A stretch of 64,000 nt of DNA. It comes from JL08 sp963765555 (lineage in GTDB: Bacteria > Pseudomonadota > Alphaproteobacteria > Rhodobacterales > Rhodobacteraceae). Where the stretch lies: contig CAVXWX010000005.1 of assembly GCA_963765555.1 (NCBI GenBank), forward strand, positions 251,780 through 315,779, given 5' to 3'. Positions 54,895 to 63,946 of the stretch are shown piece by piece. The notes beneath the pieces were generated by a model, which saw nothing but the letters and a program-made list of their open reading frames with translations, was not told the DNA's origin and searched no databases. Position numbers and translations under genes: made by a program. Numbering within the stretch: the first letter of the stretch is position 1; each line of letters starts with the position of its first letter.

Positions 54895-55004
54895 CAATGA
54901 CCTTCGGGTTTGAAATTTTGAGATCAGGCTCTCCTCTCCTCCTCCCTGGAGGGTCTGTAATTGGCGGCGGCATCGACCTCCTCCCTGATGTCGCCGCACC
55001 TTTT
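54895..55004 (+). ncRNA. CcsR-like small RNA, unit 1 (two CCUCCUCCC hairpins)
   Basis: Hairpin 1: stem 54927-54934 with 54948-54955, loop TCTCCTCCTCCCT. Hairpin 2: stem 54964-54974 with 54987-54997 (11 bp, one G-U), loop GACCTCCTCCCT, then ACCTTTTATT. CCTCCTCCC lies at 54938-54946 and 54977-54985, exposed in the loops. A UUCG mini-hairpin (54899-54911) precedes them. CcsR ('cuckoo') RNAs of Rhodobacterales have paired hairpins with this motif, and are cut from the transcript of the upstream small gene. The exposed sequence resembles the anti-Shine-Dalgarno CCUCC and can pair with GGAGG. The ends are estimates. Confidence 0.85.
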
Positions 55005-55007
55005 ATT

Positions 55008-55124
55008 CCCGCACCTTCGGGTGTGAAACGGCATCGTACCAGTCCCTCTCCTCCTCCCTGGGGTTGGTGCGTGATTTGAGCGGCAGCACCTCTCCTCCTC
55101 CCTGGTGCTGCCGCTTTTTTCTTT
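55008..55124 (+). ncRNA. CcsR-like small RNA, unit 2 (two CCUCCUCCC hairpins)
   Basis: A UUCG mini-hairpin (55010-55025) opens the unit. Hairpin 3: stem 55036-55046 with 55060-55070, and hairpin 4: stem 55080-55090 with 55104-55114 (perfect 11 bp). Both loops are TCTCCTCCTCCCT, identical to hairpin 1 of unit 1. CCTCCTCCC lies at 55050-55058 and 55094-55102. TTTTTTCTTTT follows hairpin 4, making it a strong Rho-independent terminator for the whole locus. Stem sequences differ between hairpins while loops are the same, so the loop is what selection has kept. Confidence 0.87.
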
Positions 55125-55133
55125 TAAATCCGG

Positions 55134-55412
55134 TTAGTGAAGTGTTCTGCGGCGCGCAGATGCGCCGCCACGCCGCAACGGGCGCACCGGATCTGTCGTG
55201 GCGACCAGACGCACGAAACCCACGAAAGTTTCGGCCGCAACGCTGTAACGCTGCGTGGTGTTAAACCCGTCGAGCGCCGCACACGCTGCATCTTTGGCGC
55301 CCCGATCAAGGCCAAGCGCCCATTCAAGAAACCCCAGTCGCGCAGCCTGTTCGGCGCGCACGCCGTCTGCGGTGATGGCATCCAGCCCCTTAACAATCCG
55401 TATGAATCCCAT
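55134..55412 (-). CDS. Uncharacterised 91-residue protein downstream of a cobalamin riboswitch
   Basis: The protein, beginning MGFIRIVKGLDAITADGVRA, matches no family I recognise. It looks helical, with AEQAARLGFLEWALGL and DAACAALDGFN segments, then ETFVGFVRLVATTDP and an arginine-rich end (RRGGASARRRTLH). No membrane segment or signal peptide is clear. AAAGG lies nine bases before ATG 55412, and third-position G/C use is like that of its neighbours. It is the only gene between the riboswitch and the CcsR terminator, so it is probably the sole product under cobalamin control. It could be a small regulator, a cofactor-binding helper, or a remnant. Confidence 0.6.
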   Translation of the reverse strand: MGFIRIVKGLDAITADGVRAEQAARLGFLEWALGLDRGAKDAACAALDGFNTTQRYSVAAETFVGFVRLVATTDPVRPLRRGGASARRRTLH

Positions 55413-55531
55413 AATCGTGCCTTTCTGCCACGCCCCGTGGCCTTTAATATGATGCGAAGGGCGAAAAAAGGACCGTGACAGACCAATCAGGCACGCCACC
55501 GCCCAGCCCGCCACCCGCGGTTTGACGTACA

Positions 55532-55706
55532 TCCAAGGCTGGTTTCCGGGCTTGGGGCGGGCGGCATGTCTGCCGTGATCAGGCGCCTTCCCAGACCTGT
55601 GCGGCCCAGTGGCATTTGCCTGTCTCAACCCACCCTCACCGTTGCGGGGGCAGCGCCGGAGTCACACCGGCTTCCCAATTCTCCGCTGTGTCTGCGGCAC
55701 CTTGGA
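55532..55706 (-). ncRNA. Cobalamin riboswitch
   Basis: All main elements of the adenosylcobalamin riboswitch are visible on the minus strand in order. The P1 arm TCCAAGG (55700-55706) pairs with CCTTGGA (55532-55538). GGGAAGCCGGTG lies at 55665-55676, CCGCAACGGTGAGG at 55634-55647, GCCACTGG at 55606-55613, GGGAAGGCGCC at 55582-55592, and the B12 box AGCCCGGAAACCAGCC at 55538-55553. It normally represses expression when cobalamin is plentiful. The start codon at 55412 is 120 bases downstream; whether control acts on transcription or translation is not clear from this sequence. Confidence 0.95.
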
Positions 55707-55905
55707 CGTTCACCGTAACACCGCGAACCCAGTGCGCAACGCCAAAACCGAAGCCACCTGTCCCGTTTCCGGCACCCAGAGAGGACAAGGATGACCCTGA
55801 CGCGCGGAAAAAACAGTTGAAAACACGCGAAACAGCCCTGACACTTGGCATTTTCAGGTGGTCATTCGGGCCTCACGCAGCCTCTTTTTAAAAAGGAATT
55901 CCAAA
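55707..55905. other. Promoter region between the riboswitch and the sulfotransferase gene
   Basis: Together with the riboswitch and its 3' spacer this makes a gene-free stretch of 493 bases (55413-55905). The minus-strand promoter for the riboswitch transcript and the plus-strand promoter for the sulfotransferase must lie here. I see no convincing box. Frames on either strand across the riboswitch are chance openings. Confidence 0.5.
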
Positions 55906-56544
55906 ATGGCACTCAAGGTTATCGGATCAGGCTTTGGCCGCACGGGCACCAAATCGGCCAAGGACGCGTTGGAACAATTAGGGTTCGGCCCCTGCCATCA
56001 TATGTATGAAGTGATCGAAAACCCGCCGCAGGTGGCGTTCTGGCAGGACATTTCAGCGGGGCGACCGGTGGATTGGAACACGGTATTCAACGGCTACAAT
56101 TCGCAGGTGGACTGGCCCGGCGCGCATGTCTGGCGGGAACTGGCGACGGCCTTTCCCGAGGCCAAGGTGCTGCACACCCGCCGCCCCGAAAACAGTTGGG
56201 TCAAAAGCTTTTCACGCACCATCGGTAAGTTGATGCACACCTATCCGGCGATGGAACTGCCCCCCCACATCAAGGATATGATGGATGCAACCTTTCACAT
56301 GGTCAGCAACCAGACGTTCACATCCGGCATGGATACGGAGGAAGGGTTGCTGGCCGCCTACCGCCAACGCACCGAAGACGTGATGGCCGCCATCCCGCCC
56401 GAACGTTTGCTGGTTTTCGATGTCGCCGAAGGATGGGAGCCGCTCTGCGCATTTCTGGATGTTCCGGTGCCCGACACACCGTTCCCCCATCAGAACGTGC
56501 GCGCCGATTTCTGGGATCGTCTGGGCGGAGAGCCCGACAGCTAG
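55906..56544 (+). CDS. Sulfotransferase family protein
   Basis: A 212-residue P-loop sulfotransferase of the bacterial small type. The PAPS 5'-phosphosulfate loop is GSGFGRTGTKSAKDAL, with LHTRRPENSW as the 3'-phosphate region. The acceptor is unknown. The ATG at 55906 follows AAAAGGAA; the same frame is open upstream without a conserved start. It is convergent with uvrD (12 bases between). Confidence 0.88.
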   Translation: MALKVIGSGFGRTGTKSAKDALEQLGFGPCHHMYEVIENPPQVAFWQDISAGRPVDWNTVFNGYNSQVDWPGAHVWRELATAFPEAKVLHTRRPENSWVKSFSRTIGKLMHTYPAMELPPHIKDMMDATFHMVSNQTFTSGMDTEEGLLAAYRQRTEDVMAAIPPERLLVFDVAEGWEPLCAFLDVPVPDTPFPHQNVRADFWDRLGGEPDS

Positions 56545-56556
56545 GCCATGTGATCC

Positions 56557-58942
56557 CTAAAACGGGATATCGTCGCTGGCTGACACAAAGCTGGCGACCA
56601 CTTTTTTTGTCCCCGCCTTTTCAAACGCGACCTCAAGCTTGTCACCCTCGATGCCGGTGATGGCCCCATAGCCGAATTTCTGGTGGAACACCCGTTCGCC
56701 CATCGTAAAGCTTGAGACCGCCTGCATGTCGATCACCGTATTGCGGGTTTCCTTGGGCTGTGACATCGGGCGATGCGCCGCGCGCGCCTGCAATCGCCGC
56801 CATCCGGGCGAATTATAGCCATCCGCCTGCGCCGCGTTTTCCGCCAGACCGGACTGAACCGGCTGCTCCTGCGTCATACCTGCCGCCCCGTACCCGCCAC
56901 CGTAAAGGCCGGGCGGTGTCAGCACCTCGACGTGATCGGCGGGCAGTTCGTCGATAAAACGCGACGGCAACGAAGACTGCCATTGCCCGTAGACCCGCCG
57001 GTTTGCGGCAAAGGATATCGTACACAGCTCTTCCGCCCGTGTGATGCCGACATAGGCCAGCCGCCGTTCTTCTTCCAACCCTTTCACGCCGCTTTCATCC
57101 ATGCTGCGTTGGGACGGAAACAGCCCGTCTTCCCACCCCGGCAGGAACACGGCGGGAAATTCCAGCCCCTTGGCGGCGTGCAGCGTCATGATGCTGACCT
57201 TTTCTTCCATGTCATCGCTGCTGCATTGTCCATGATCAGGCTGACATGTTCCAGAAACCCCTGCAGGTTTTCGAACTGCTCCAGCGCCTTGACCAGCTCC
57301 TTCAGGTTTTCCAGCCGCCCCGGGGCCTCGGGCGTCTTGTCGTTCTGCCAATGGCCGGTATAGCCGCTTTCATCCAGAATGATCTCGGCCAGTTCTATGT
57401 GGCTGACATCGGGCGCGCCCGCCATCCGCGACCAGCGCGCCAGCCCGTCAATCAGTTTGGCCAGTTCCGCCCCGCCCTTGCCCTTGATCTGCCCCGCCTC
57501 GACAGCAAGCCGTGCGCCCTCAACCAAGGACACACCGTTCTGGCGCGCCATCACCTGAATGCTCTGCTGCGCCTTGTCGCCCAGCCCGCGTTTGGGCGTG
57601 TTTACGATCCGCTCGAACGCCAGATCATCATCCGGGCTGGTGACGACGCGGAAATAGGCCATCGCATCGCGGATTTCCATCCGCTCGTAAAACCGCGGCC
57701 CGCCGATCACGCGATAGGGCAGGCCGATGGTCAGAAACCGGTCTTCAAACGCGCGCATCTGGTGGCAGGCGCGCACAAGGATGGCCATGTCATCGAGCCG
57801 AACAGGCGCATGGCCGCGTGTGCCGCGCTGCATCGCTTCGATCTCTTCGCCGATCCAGCGGGCCTCTTCCTCGCCATCCCAATGGCCGATCAGGCGCACC
57901 TTTTCGCCCTCTGTCGCCTCGGTCCACAGGTCTTGCCCAGGCGGCCCTTGTTGCCCGGCAATCACGCCCGAGGCGGCGGCAAGAATATGCGGGGTCGAGC
58001 GGTAATTCTGTTCCAGCCGCACCACATGCGCACCGGGAAAATCCTTTTCAAAGCGCAGGATATTGCCCACCTCGGCCCCGCGCCAGCCATAGATCGACTG
58101 GTCATCATCGCCCACGCAGCAGATATTCTTGTGATCCGCCGCCAGCAGGCGCAGCCACAGATATTGCGCCACGTTGGTGTCCTGATATTCGTCCACCAGA
58201 ATATAGCGGAACCAGCGCTGGTATTGCTTCAGCACATCCTCGTGCGCTCTGGAAAATCGTCACCACATGCAACAGCAGATCGCCGAAATCGACCGCGTTC
58301 AGTTCGCGCAGGCGGGTCTGGTACTGGTCGTACAATTCCGTGCCGCGATGGTTGAACGCGCCCGCCTCGCCTGCGGGAACCTTATCCGGCGTCCATGCGC
58401 GATTTTTCCAGTTGTCGATGATCCCCGCCAGCATCCGCGCCGGCCAGCGTTTGTCGTCGATATTGCTGGCCGCCAACAATTGTTTCAGAAAGCCGTATCT
58501 GATCATCCGTATCCAGAATGGTGAAATTGCTTTTCAGTCCGGCCAGTTCCGCGTGACGGCGCAGCAGCTTGACGCAAATGGCGTGGAATGTGCCAAGCCA
58601 CGGCATCCCCTCGACCGTCTGGCCCAACATGCCCGACACACGGTTTTTCATCTCGCGCGCGGCCTTGTTGGTAAAGGTTACGGCCAGAATTTCATTCGGG
58701 CGCGCCGTGCCTGTGTTCAGCAGATGCACAATGCGCGCGGTCAGGGCCTTGGTTTTGCCGGTTCCCGCCCCCGCCAGCATCAGAACCGGCCCCTCAAGCG
58801 CCAGAACAGCCGCCCGTTGTTCGGGGTTCAGCCCGTCCAGATAAGACTGTGGACTTGTGGGTCTAGCGCGCATGGAAGCCGCCACCGCGCGCGCGGACAG
58901 GGATGCGCCTTCAAAGGCGTCTGCTTCGTCATAACTGCTCAT
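56557..58942 (-). CDS. uvrD: UvrD/PcrA-type DNA helicase, split by three indels
   Basis: A superfamily 1 helicase of nucleotide-excision and mismatch repair. Walker A GAGTGKTKALT, VTFTNKAAREM, DEYQDTN, QNYRSTP, and LHAAKGLEF are all present, but in four frames. Break 1: AAA at 58489-58491 has one base too many (continues LKQLLAASNIDDKRW). Break 2: an extra base near 58245 (continues HEDVLKQYQRWFRY). Break 3: about 57216-57227 lacks one base (MDN then SSDDMEEKVSIMTLH). Corrected, the protein is 794 residues, normal for the family. There are no stops inside any segment. ATG 58942 begins MSSYDEADAF. Confidence 0.9.
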
Positions 58943-59051
58943 AAACGTTAATCTAGCGCGCAGCGCGCCCAAGATAAAGAGACGTTCACATAATGTTCCG
59001 CACAAATTCACAGGCTAGACAAATCCATGTCAACTCAGTCACATAGCGTCC

Positions 59052-60191
59052 ATGGACCTGCACAGCACCTATCCCGGCCTCAGCGATCTAAGGCACCGCG
59101 CCCGGCGCCGGATACCCAAATTTGTCTGGGAATATCTGGACAGCGGCACCGGCACCGAAGCCACCAAGGCGCGCAACCGCATTGCCTTGGACAAGGTGCT
59201 GTTCAACCCCTCGATCCTGCATGGTGAATTTACCCCCGATCTGACAACACAGTTTCTGGGCGAAACCTACCCCCTGCCCGTCGGCATTGCGCCCGTCGGC
59301 ATGTCTGGGTTGATCTGGCCCGATGCCGAAGGCCATCTGGCGCGCGCGGCCGCACGGGCGGGCATCCCCTATACGCTGTCCACCGTGGCCAGCCAGATGC
59401 CCGAAGATGTCGCGCCCCATCTGGGCGCACATGGCTGGTTCCAGATGTATCCGCCACGCGATGAAGCGATCCGCACGGATATGCTGAACCGCGCGCGGCA
59501 GGCCGGTTTCAAAACTCTGGTTCTGACCGTTGATGTGCCCGTGGCCAGCCGACGCGAACGCCAGACTCGTTCCGGCCTCACCCAACCGCCCCGTCTGACC
59601 CCGCGCCTGCTTGCGCAGGTTGCACTGCGCCCGGCTTGGGCCATGGGCATGGCCCGGCGCGGCATGCCTCACATGCGCATGCTGGACAAATACAGCACCG
59701 GTGATGTGGGCAATCTGCCCCCGACCGCCCATATCGGATACCTTCTGCGCACCGCGCCCGATTGGGATTATGTCAAATGGTTGCGCGATGCGTGGGACGG
59801 CCCGTTCCTGATCAAGGGCGTATTGCGGGCAGAAGACACGCCGAAGCTGGAAAGTGCCGGCATCGACGCGCTGTGGGTCTCCAACCATGCCGGACGGCAA
59901 TTCGATGCCGCCCCGGCCACGATCGAAGTGCTGCCCGCCCTGCGCGCGGCCACCAAACTGCCGATCATATTCGATAGCGGTATCGAAGGCGGGCTGGATA
60001 TCCTGCGCGCCCTGTCCCTTGGGGCGGATTTCGTCATGCTGGGGCGGGCGTTCCATTTTGCCCTTGCCGCGCTTGGCGAACAGGGTCCGGCCCATCTGAT
60101 CGACATTCTGTCCAAAGATATGGTCGCCAATATGGGCCAGATGGGCACGCGCGATCTGAAATCCCTGCCCGAACCGTTCTTTTTGCCCTAA
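59052..60191 (+). CDS. FMN-dependent alpha-hydroxy-acid dehydrogenase, L-lactate type
   Basis: A 379-residue member of the family of L-lactate dehydrogenase (LldD), glycolate oxidase and mandelate dehydrogenase. YLDSGTGTEATKARNR begins the barrel; GIAPVGMSGLIWPDAE binds FMN; SNHAGRQFD holds the active-site His and Arg; FDSGIEGGLDILRALSLGAD is the phosphate-binding end. L-lactate oxidation to pyruvate is plausible next to pyruvate carboxylase, but the substrate range of the family is wide. ATG 59052 matches the conserved N-terminus. Divergent from uvrD. Confidence 0.9.
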   Translation: MDLHSTYPGLSDLRHRARRRIPKFVWEYLDSGTGTEATKARNRIALDKVLFNPSILHGEFTPDLTTQFLGETYPLPVGIAPVGMSGLIWPDAEGHLARAAARAGIPYTLSTVASQMPEDVAPHLGAHGWFQMYPPRDEAIRTDMLNRARQAGFKTLVLTVDVPVASRRERQTRSGLTQPPRLTPRLLAQVALRPAWAMGMARRGMPHMRMLDKYSTGDVGNLPPTAHIGYLLRTAPDWDYVKWLRDAWDGPFLIKGVLRAEDTPKLESAGIDALWVSNHAGRQFDAAPATIEVLPALRAATKLPIIFDSGIEGGLDILRALSLGADFVMLGRAFHFALAALGEQGPAHLIDILSKDMVANMGQMGTRDLKSLPEPFFLP

Positions 60192-60275
60192 ATACGGGGT
60201 TTTGGGCGGCGGTAAACCTCTCGGCTCCGGCGCGATTTCGCTTTTGTTGGCGCAATGGTCGCACCTCTGCACCGC

Positions 60276-60289
60276 ATTGCTAGCGCAAT
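60276..60289. promoter_or_regulatory. ATTGC-TAGC-GCAAT inverted repeat, LacI-type operator candidate upstream of pyc
   Basis: The repeat lies 88-101 bases before pyc. Its TAGCGC core resembles the operator of LacI-family carbon regulators of alphaproteobacteria (CceR/PckR type), but the flanks fit only half of that site. GCGCAAT recurs at 60250-60256. Confidence 0.35.
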
Positions 60290-60376
60290 CATGTCAAAAC
60301 TACCCAGAACTACGTGTTTACGCACCTGCAGAAACTTCCTAGACAAAATGTAATTTCCTGCCAGCCAGAGGCCGCC

Positions 60377-63300
60377 ATGACCGATTTCCGCAAAATCCTG
60401 ATCGCCAATCGCGGCGAAATTGCCATCCGCATCATGCGCGCCGCCAACGAGATGGGCAAGAAAACGGTCGCCGTTTACGCCGAAGAGGACAAACTGGGCC
60501 TGCATCGTTTCAAGGCGGACGAGGCCTATCGAATCGGCGAAGGTCTGGGGCCGGTCGCCGCGTATCTGAGCATTCCCGAAATCATCCGCGTCGCCAAGGC
60601 CAGCGGCGCAGATGCGATCCATCCCGGCTATGGTTTGTTGTCGGAGAACCCCGATTTCGTGGATGCCTGCGATGCGGCTGGCATCACCTTTATCGGGCCA
60701 CGTGCCGAAACCATGCGCGCCTTGGGCGACAAGGCGAGCGCGCGCCGCGTCGCGATCGAGGCCGGTGTGCCCGTAATCCCCGCGACCGAAGTGCTGGGTG
60801 ATGATATGGCCGCGATCAAGGCCGAGGCGGCAAAGGTCGGCTATCCGCTGATGCTCAAGGCCAGTTGGGGCGGCGGCGGGCGCGGCATGCGCCCGATCCA
60901 TTCCGAAGCCGAAGTGGAAGAGAAAGTTCGCGAAGGCCGGCGCGAGGCCGAAGCGGCCTTTGGCAACGGCGAAGGTTATCTGGAAAAGATGATCCTGAAA
61001 GCGCGCCATGTCGAGGTGCAAATCCTGGGCGACAAACATGGCGGCATGTATCATCTGTTCGAACGCGATTGTTCCGTCCAGCGCCGCAATCAGAAAGTCG
61101 TTGAACGCGCGCCCGCGCCTTACCTGAGCGAATTGCAACGCCGCGAAATTTGCGAACTGGGCTACAAAATCTGCAAGCATGTGAACTATGAATGTGCCGG
61201 CACCGTCGAATTCCTGATGGATATGGATGACGGGCAGTTCTATTTTATCGAGGTGAACCCGCGTGTTCAGGTCGAACATACGGTGACTGAAGAAGTCACC
61301 GGCATTGACATCGTGCAGGCGCAAATCCTGATTGCCGAAGGTAAAACAGTCGCCGAGGCCACCGGCAAACCCAGTCAGGATGATGTGGTTCTGACAGGTC
61401 ATGCGCTGCAAACCCGCATCACCACCGAAGACCCGCAAAACAACTTTATCCCCGACTATGGCCGTATCACCGCCTACCGCGAGGCAACGGGCATGGGCAT
61501 CCGGCTGGATGGCGGCACCGCCTATGCCGGTGGCGTAATCACGCGCTATTATGACAGCCTGCTGACCAAGATCACCGCCAAGGCACCCACACCGGAAATG
61601 GCGATTGCGCGGATGGACCGGGCCTTGCGCGAATTCCGTATTCGCGGGGTATCCACCAACATCGCCTTTGTCGAAAACCTGCTGAAACACCCGACATTCC
61701 TGAACAACGAATACCACACCAAGTTCATCGACGAGACGCCGGACCTGTTCGTGTTCCACAAACGCCGGGACCGCGGCACCAAGGTTCTGACCTATATTGC
61801 CGACATCACCGTGAACGGGCACCCTGAAACCAAAGGGCGGCCCAAACCGGCCCCCGATCTGAAACTGCCCCGCCCTGTTTCCCCGCGCACGGAACCGGTG
61901 GACGGCACCCGCAATCTGCTGGAGCGCGAAGGCCCGCAAGCCGTCGCCGACTGGATGGCGGCACAGACCCAAGTGCTGATCACCGACACCACCATGCGCG
62001 ACGGGCACCAGTCCCTGCTGGCCACGCGGATGCGGTCGATCGACATGATCAAGATGGCGCCCGCCTATGCCGCGAACCTGCCGCAGCTTTTCAGTGTGGA
62101 ATGCTGGGGCGGCGCGACATTCGATGTGTCCTACCGGTTCTTGCAGGAATGTCCGTGGCAGCGCCTGCGCGATCTGCGCGTGGCAATGCCCAATCTGATG
62201 ACGCAGATGCTGCTGCGCGGGTCAAACGGCGTGGGATACACCAATTACCCCGATAATGTGGTGCAGGAATTTGTGCGTCAGGCCGCCGAAACAGGCGTTG
62301 ATGTCTTTCGCGTGTTCGACAGCCTGAACTGGGTTGAAAACATGCGCGTCGCGATGGATGCCGTGCTGGACAACAACAAACTGTGCGAAGGCGCGATTTG
62401 TTACACCGGCGATATTCTGGATCCCGACCGCGCCAAATACGATCTGAAATACTATGTCGCGATGGGCAAGGATCTGAAGGCCGCCGGGGCCCATGTTCTG
62501 GGTCTGAAAGATATGGCGGGGCTACTGAAACCCGCCGCCGCCGGCAAACTGATCACCGCCCTGAAAGAAGAAGTCGGCCTGCCGATCCATTTCCATACGC
62601 ATGACACATCCGGTGCTGCGATTGCCACCGTGATGGCCGCCGCAGCGGCAGGTGTGGATGCGGTGGATGCCGCAATGGACGCGTTGTGCGGTAACACCAG
62701 CCAGCCCACATTGGGATCCGTCGTCGAAGCGATGAAACACACCGGACGCGATACTGGCCTCGACATCGGCGCGATCCGCGAAATCAGCAACTACTGGGAG
62801 GCCGTGCGCGGCCAGTACGCCGCCTTTGAATCCGGCCTTCAGGCCCCCGCATCCGAAGTGTATCTGCACGAAATGCCCGGTGGCCAGTTCACCAACCTCA
62901 AGGCGCAGGCGCGCTCGCTCGGGCTGGAAGAGCGCTGGCACGAGGTGGCGCAGACCTATGCGGACGTGAACCAGATGTTTGGCGATATCGTCAAGGTCAC
63001 CCCGTCCTCCAAGGTTGTGGGCGATATGGCGCTGATGATGGTCAGCCAGAACCTGACCCGCGCGCAAGTGGAAGACCCGACCGTTGACGTGGCGTTCCCC
63101 GATAGTGTGATCGACATGATGCGCGGCAATCTGGGCCAGCCCCCCGGCGGCTTTCCCGATAGCATTGTAAAGAAAGTGCTGAAAGCCGAAGCCCCGAACA
63201 CGGAACGACCGGGCCGCCACCTGCCCCCCGTCGATCTGGAACAGGTTCGCGCCAAGGTCAGCGCCGAACTTGAGGGCAAACCCGTCGATGATGAGGACCT

Positions 63301-63817
63301 GAACGGGTATCTGATGTATCCCAAGGTGTTTCTGGATTACATGGGCCGCCACCGCATCTACGGCCCAGTGCGCACCCTGCCCACGCTGACATTCTTTTAC
63401 GGGATGCAACCCGGCGAGGAAATCAGCGCCGAGATCGACCCCGGAAAAACGCTCGAAATCCGCCTGCAAGCGGTGGGCGAAACCAACGAGGACGGCGAGG
63501 CCAAGGTATTCTTTGAACTGAACGGCCAACCACGGGTCATTCGGGTACCGAACCGGCTGGTCAAAGCCTCGACCATCCAGCGCCCCAAAGCGGAAAGCGG
63601 CAACCATGACCATATCGGCGCACCGATGCCGGGCGTGGTCGCCACGGTTGGCGTGACAGTCGGCCAACCCGTCAAGGCAGGCGATCTGTTGCTGACCATC
63701 GAAGCGATGAAGATGGAAACCGGCATTCATGCGGAACGCGATGCGGTGATCAAGGCGGTGCATGTGCAGCCGGGCGGCCAGATCGATGCCAAGGATTTGT
63801 TGATAGAACTGGAATAG
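60377..63817 (+). CDS. pyc: Pyruvate carboxylase
   Basis: A 1146-residue single-chain biotin enzyme making oxaloacetate from pyruvate, for anaplerosis and gluconeogenesis. Biotin carboxylase comes first (ILIANRGEIAIRIMRAA, KASWGGGGRGMRPI, EVNPRVQVEHTVTEE). The carboxyltransferase domain begins near residue 530 (TDTTMRDGHQSLLATRMR). The carrier domain ends the chain with EAMKMETGI, whose lysine carries biotin. ATG 60377 fits the family start MTDFRKILIANRG. Intact along 3.4 kb. Confidence 0.97.
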   Translation: MTDFRKILIANRGEIAIRIMRAANEMGKKTVAVYAEEDKLGLHRFKADEAYRIGEGLGPVAAYLSIPEIIRVAKASGADAIHPGYGLLSENPDFVDACDAAGITFIGPRAETMRALGDKASARRVAIEAGVPVIPATEVLGDDMAAIKAEAAKVGYPLMLKASWGGGGRGMRPIHSEAEVEEKVREGRREAEAAFGNGEGYLEKMILKARHVEVQILGDKHGGMYHLFERDCSVQRRNQKVVERAPAPYLSELQRREICELGYKICKHVNYECAGTVEFLMDMDDGQFYFIEVNPRVQVEHTVTEEVTGIDIVQAQILIAEGKTVAEATGKPSQDDVVLTGHALQTRITTEDPQNNFIPDYGRITAYREATGMGIRLDGGTAYAGGVITRYYDSLLTKITAKAPTPEMAIARMDRALREFRIRGVSTNIAFVENLLKHPTFLNNEYHTKFIDETPDLFVFHKRRDRGTKVLTYIADITVNGHPETKGRPKPAPDLKLPRPVSPRTEPVDGTRNLLEREGPQAVADWMAAQTQVLITDTTMRDGHQSLLATRMRSIDMIKMAPAYAANLPQLFSVECWGGATFDVSYRFLQECPWQRLRDLRVAMPNLMTQMLLRGSNGVGYTNYPDNVVQEFVRQAAETGVDVFRVFDSLNWVENMRVAMDAVLDNNKLCEGAICYTGDILDPDRAKYDLKYYVAMGKDLKAAGAHVLGLKDMAGLLKPAAAGKLITALKEEVGLPIHFHTHDTSGAAIATVMAAAAAGVDAVDAAMDALCGNTSQPTLGSVVEAMKHTGRDTGLDIGAIREISNYWEAVRGQYAAFESGLQAPASEVYLHEMPGGQFTNLKAQARSLGLEERWHEVAQTYADVNQMFGDIVKVTPSSKVVGDMALMMVSQNLTRAQVEDPTVDVAFPDSVIDMMRGNLGQPPGGFPDSIVKKVLKAEAPNTERPGRHLPPVDLEQVRAKVSAELEGKPVDDEDLNGYLMYPKVFLDYMGRHRIYGPVRTLPTLTFFYGMQPGEEISAEIDPGKTLEIRLQAVGETNEDGEAKVFFELNGQPRVIRVPNRLVKASTIQRPKAESGNHDHIGAPMPGVVATVGVTVGQPVKAGDLLLTIEAMKMETGIHAERDAVIKAVHVQPGGQIDAKDLLIELE

Positions 63818-63880
63818 GCGTTCGCGGGCAATGCCGTATCCCGCGCGCGTCAAAATATTTCCCGGAAGGCACTTTTTTCG

Positions 63881-63897
63881 CGGCTCAGGCCGATTTT
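63881..63897 (+). terminator. Possible weak terminator after pyc
   Basis: CGGC-TCAG-GCCG (63881-63892) followed by ATTTT, 64 bases after the pyc stop. A second hairpin, GGTGAG with CTCACC (63919-63939), lies just before the tRNA. Both stems are short. Confidence 0.35.
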
Positions 63898-63946
63898 CCT
63901 CTTGCAGGACACGCCAGTGGTGAGTATCTGCATCTCACCCAAGGAA

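Noticed and set aside
54927..55114. Four CCTCCTCCC repeats considered as a CRISPR or tandem-repeat array
   Set aside because: Only the loop is repeated, spacing is irregular, and each copy has its own stem; an RNA hairpin family fits better.
55636..55851. Minus-strand frame of 71 codons
   Set aside because: It lies across the 5' part of the cobalamin riboswitch, which explains the sequence conservation.
16136..58491. Programmed frameshifting as a general explanation of the split genes
   Set aside because: Break contexts differ (AAAA, GGG, TTT, a non-homopolymer site, one of opposite sign) and the genes are unrelated; read error is simpler.
60188..62008. Minus-strand frame of 606 codons antisense to pyc
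   Set aside because: Its length comes from strong codon bias of pyc; no recognisable domain.
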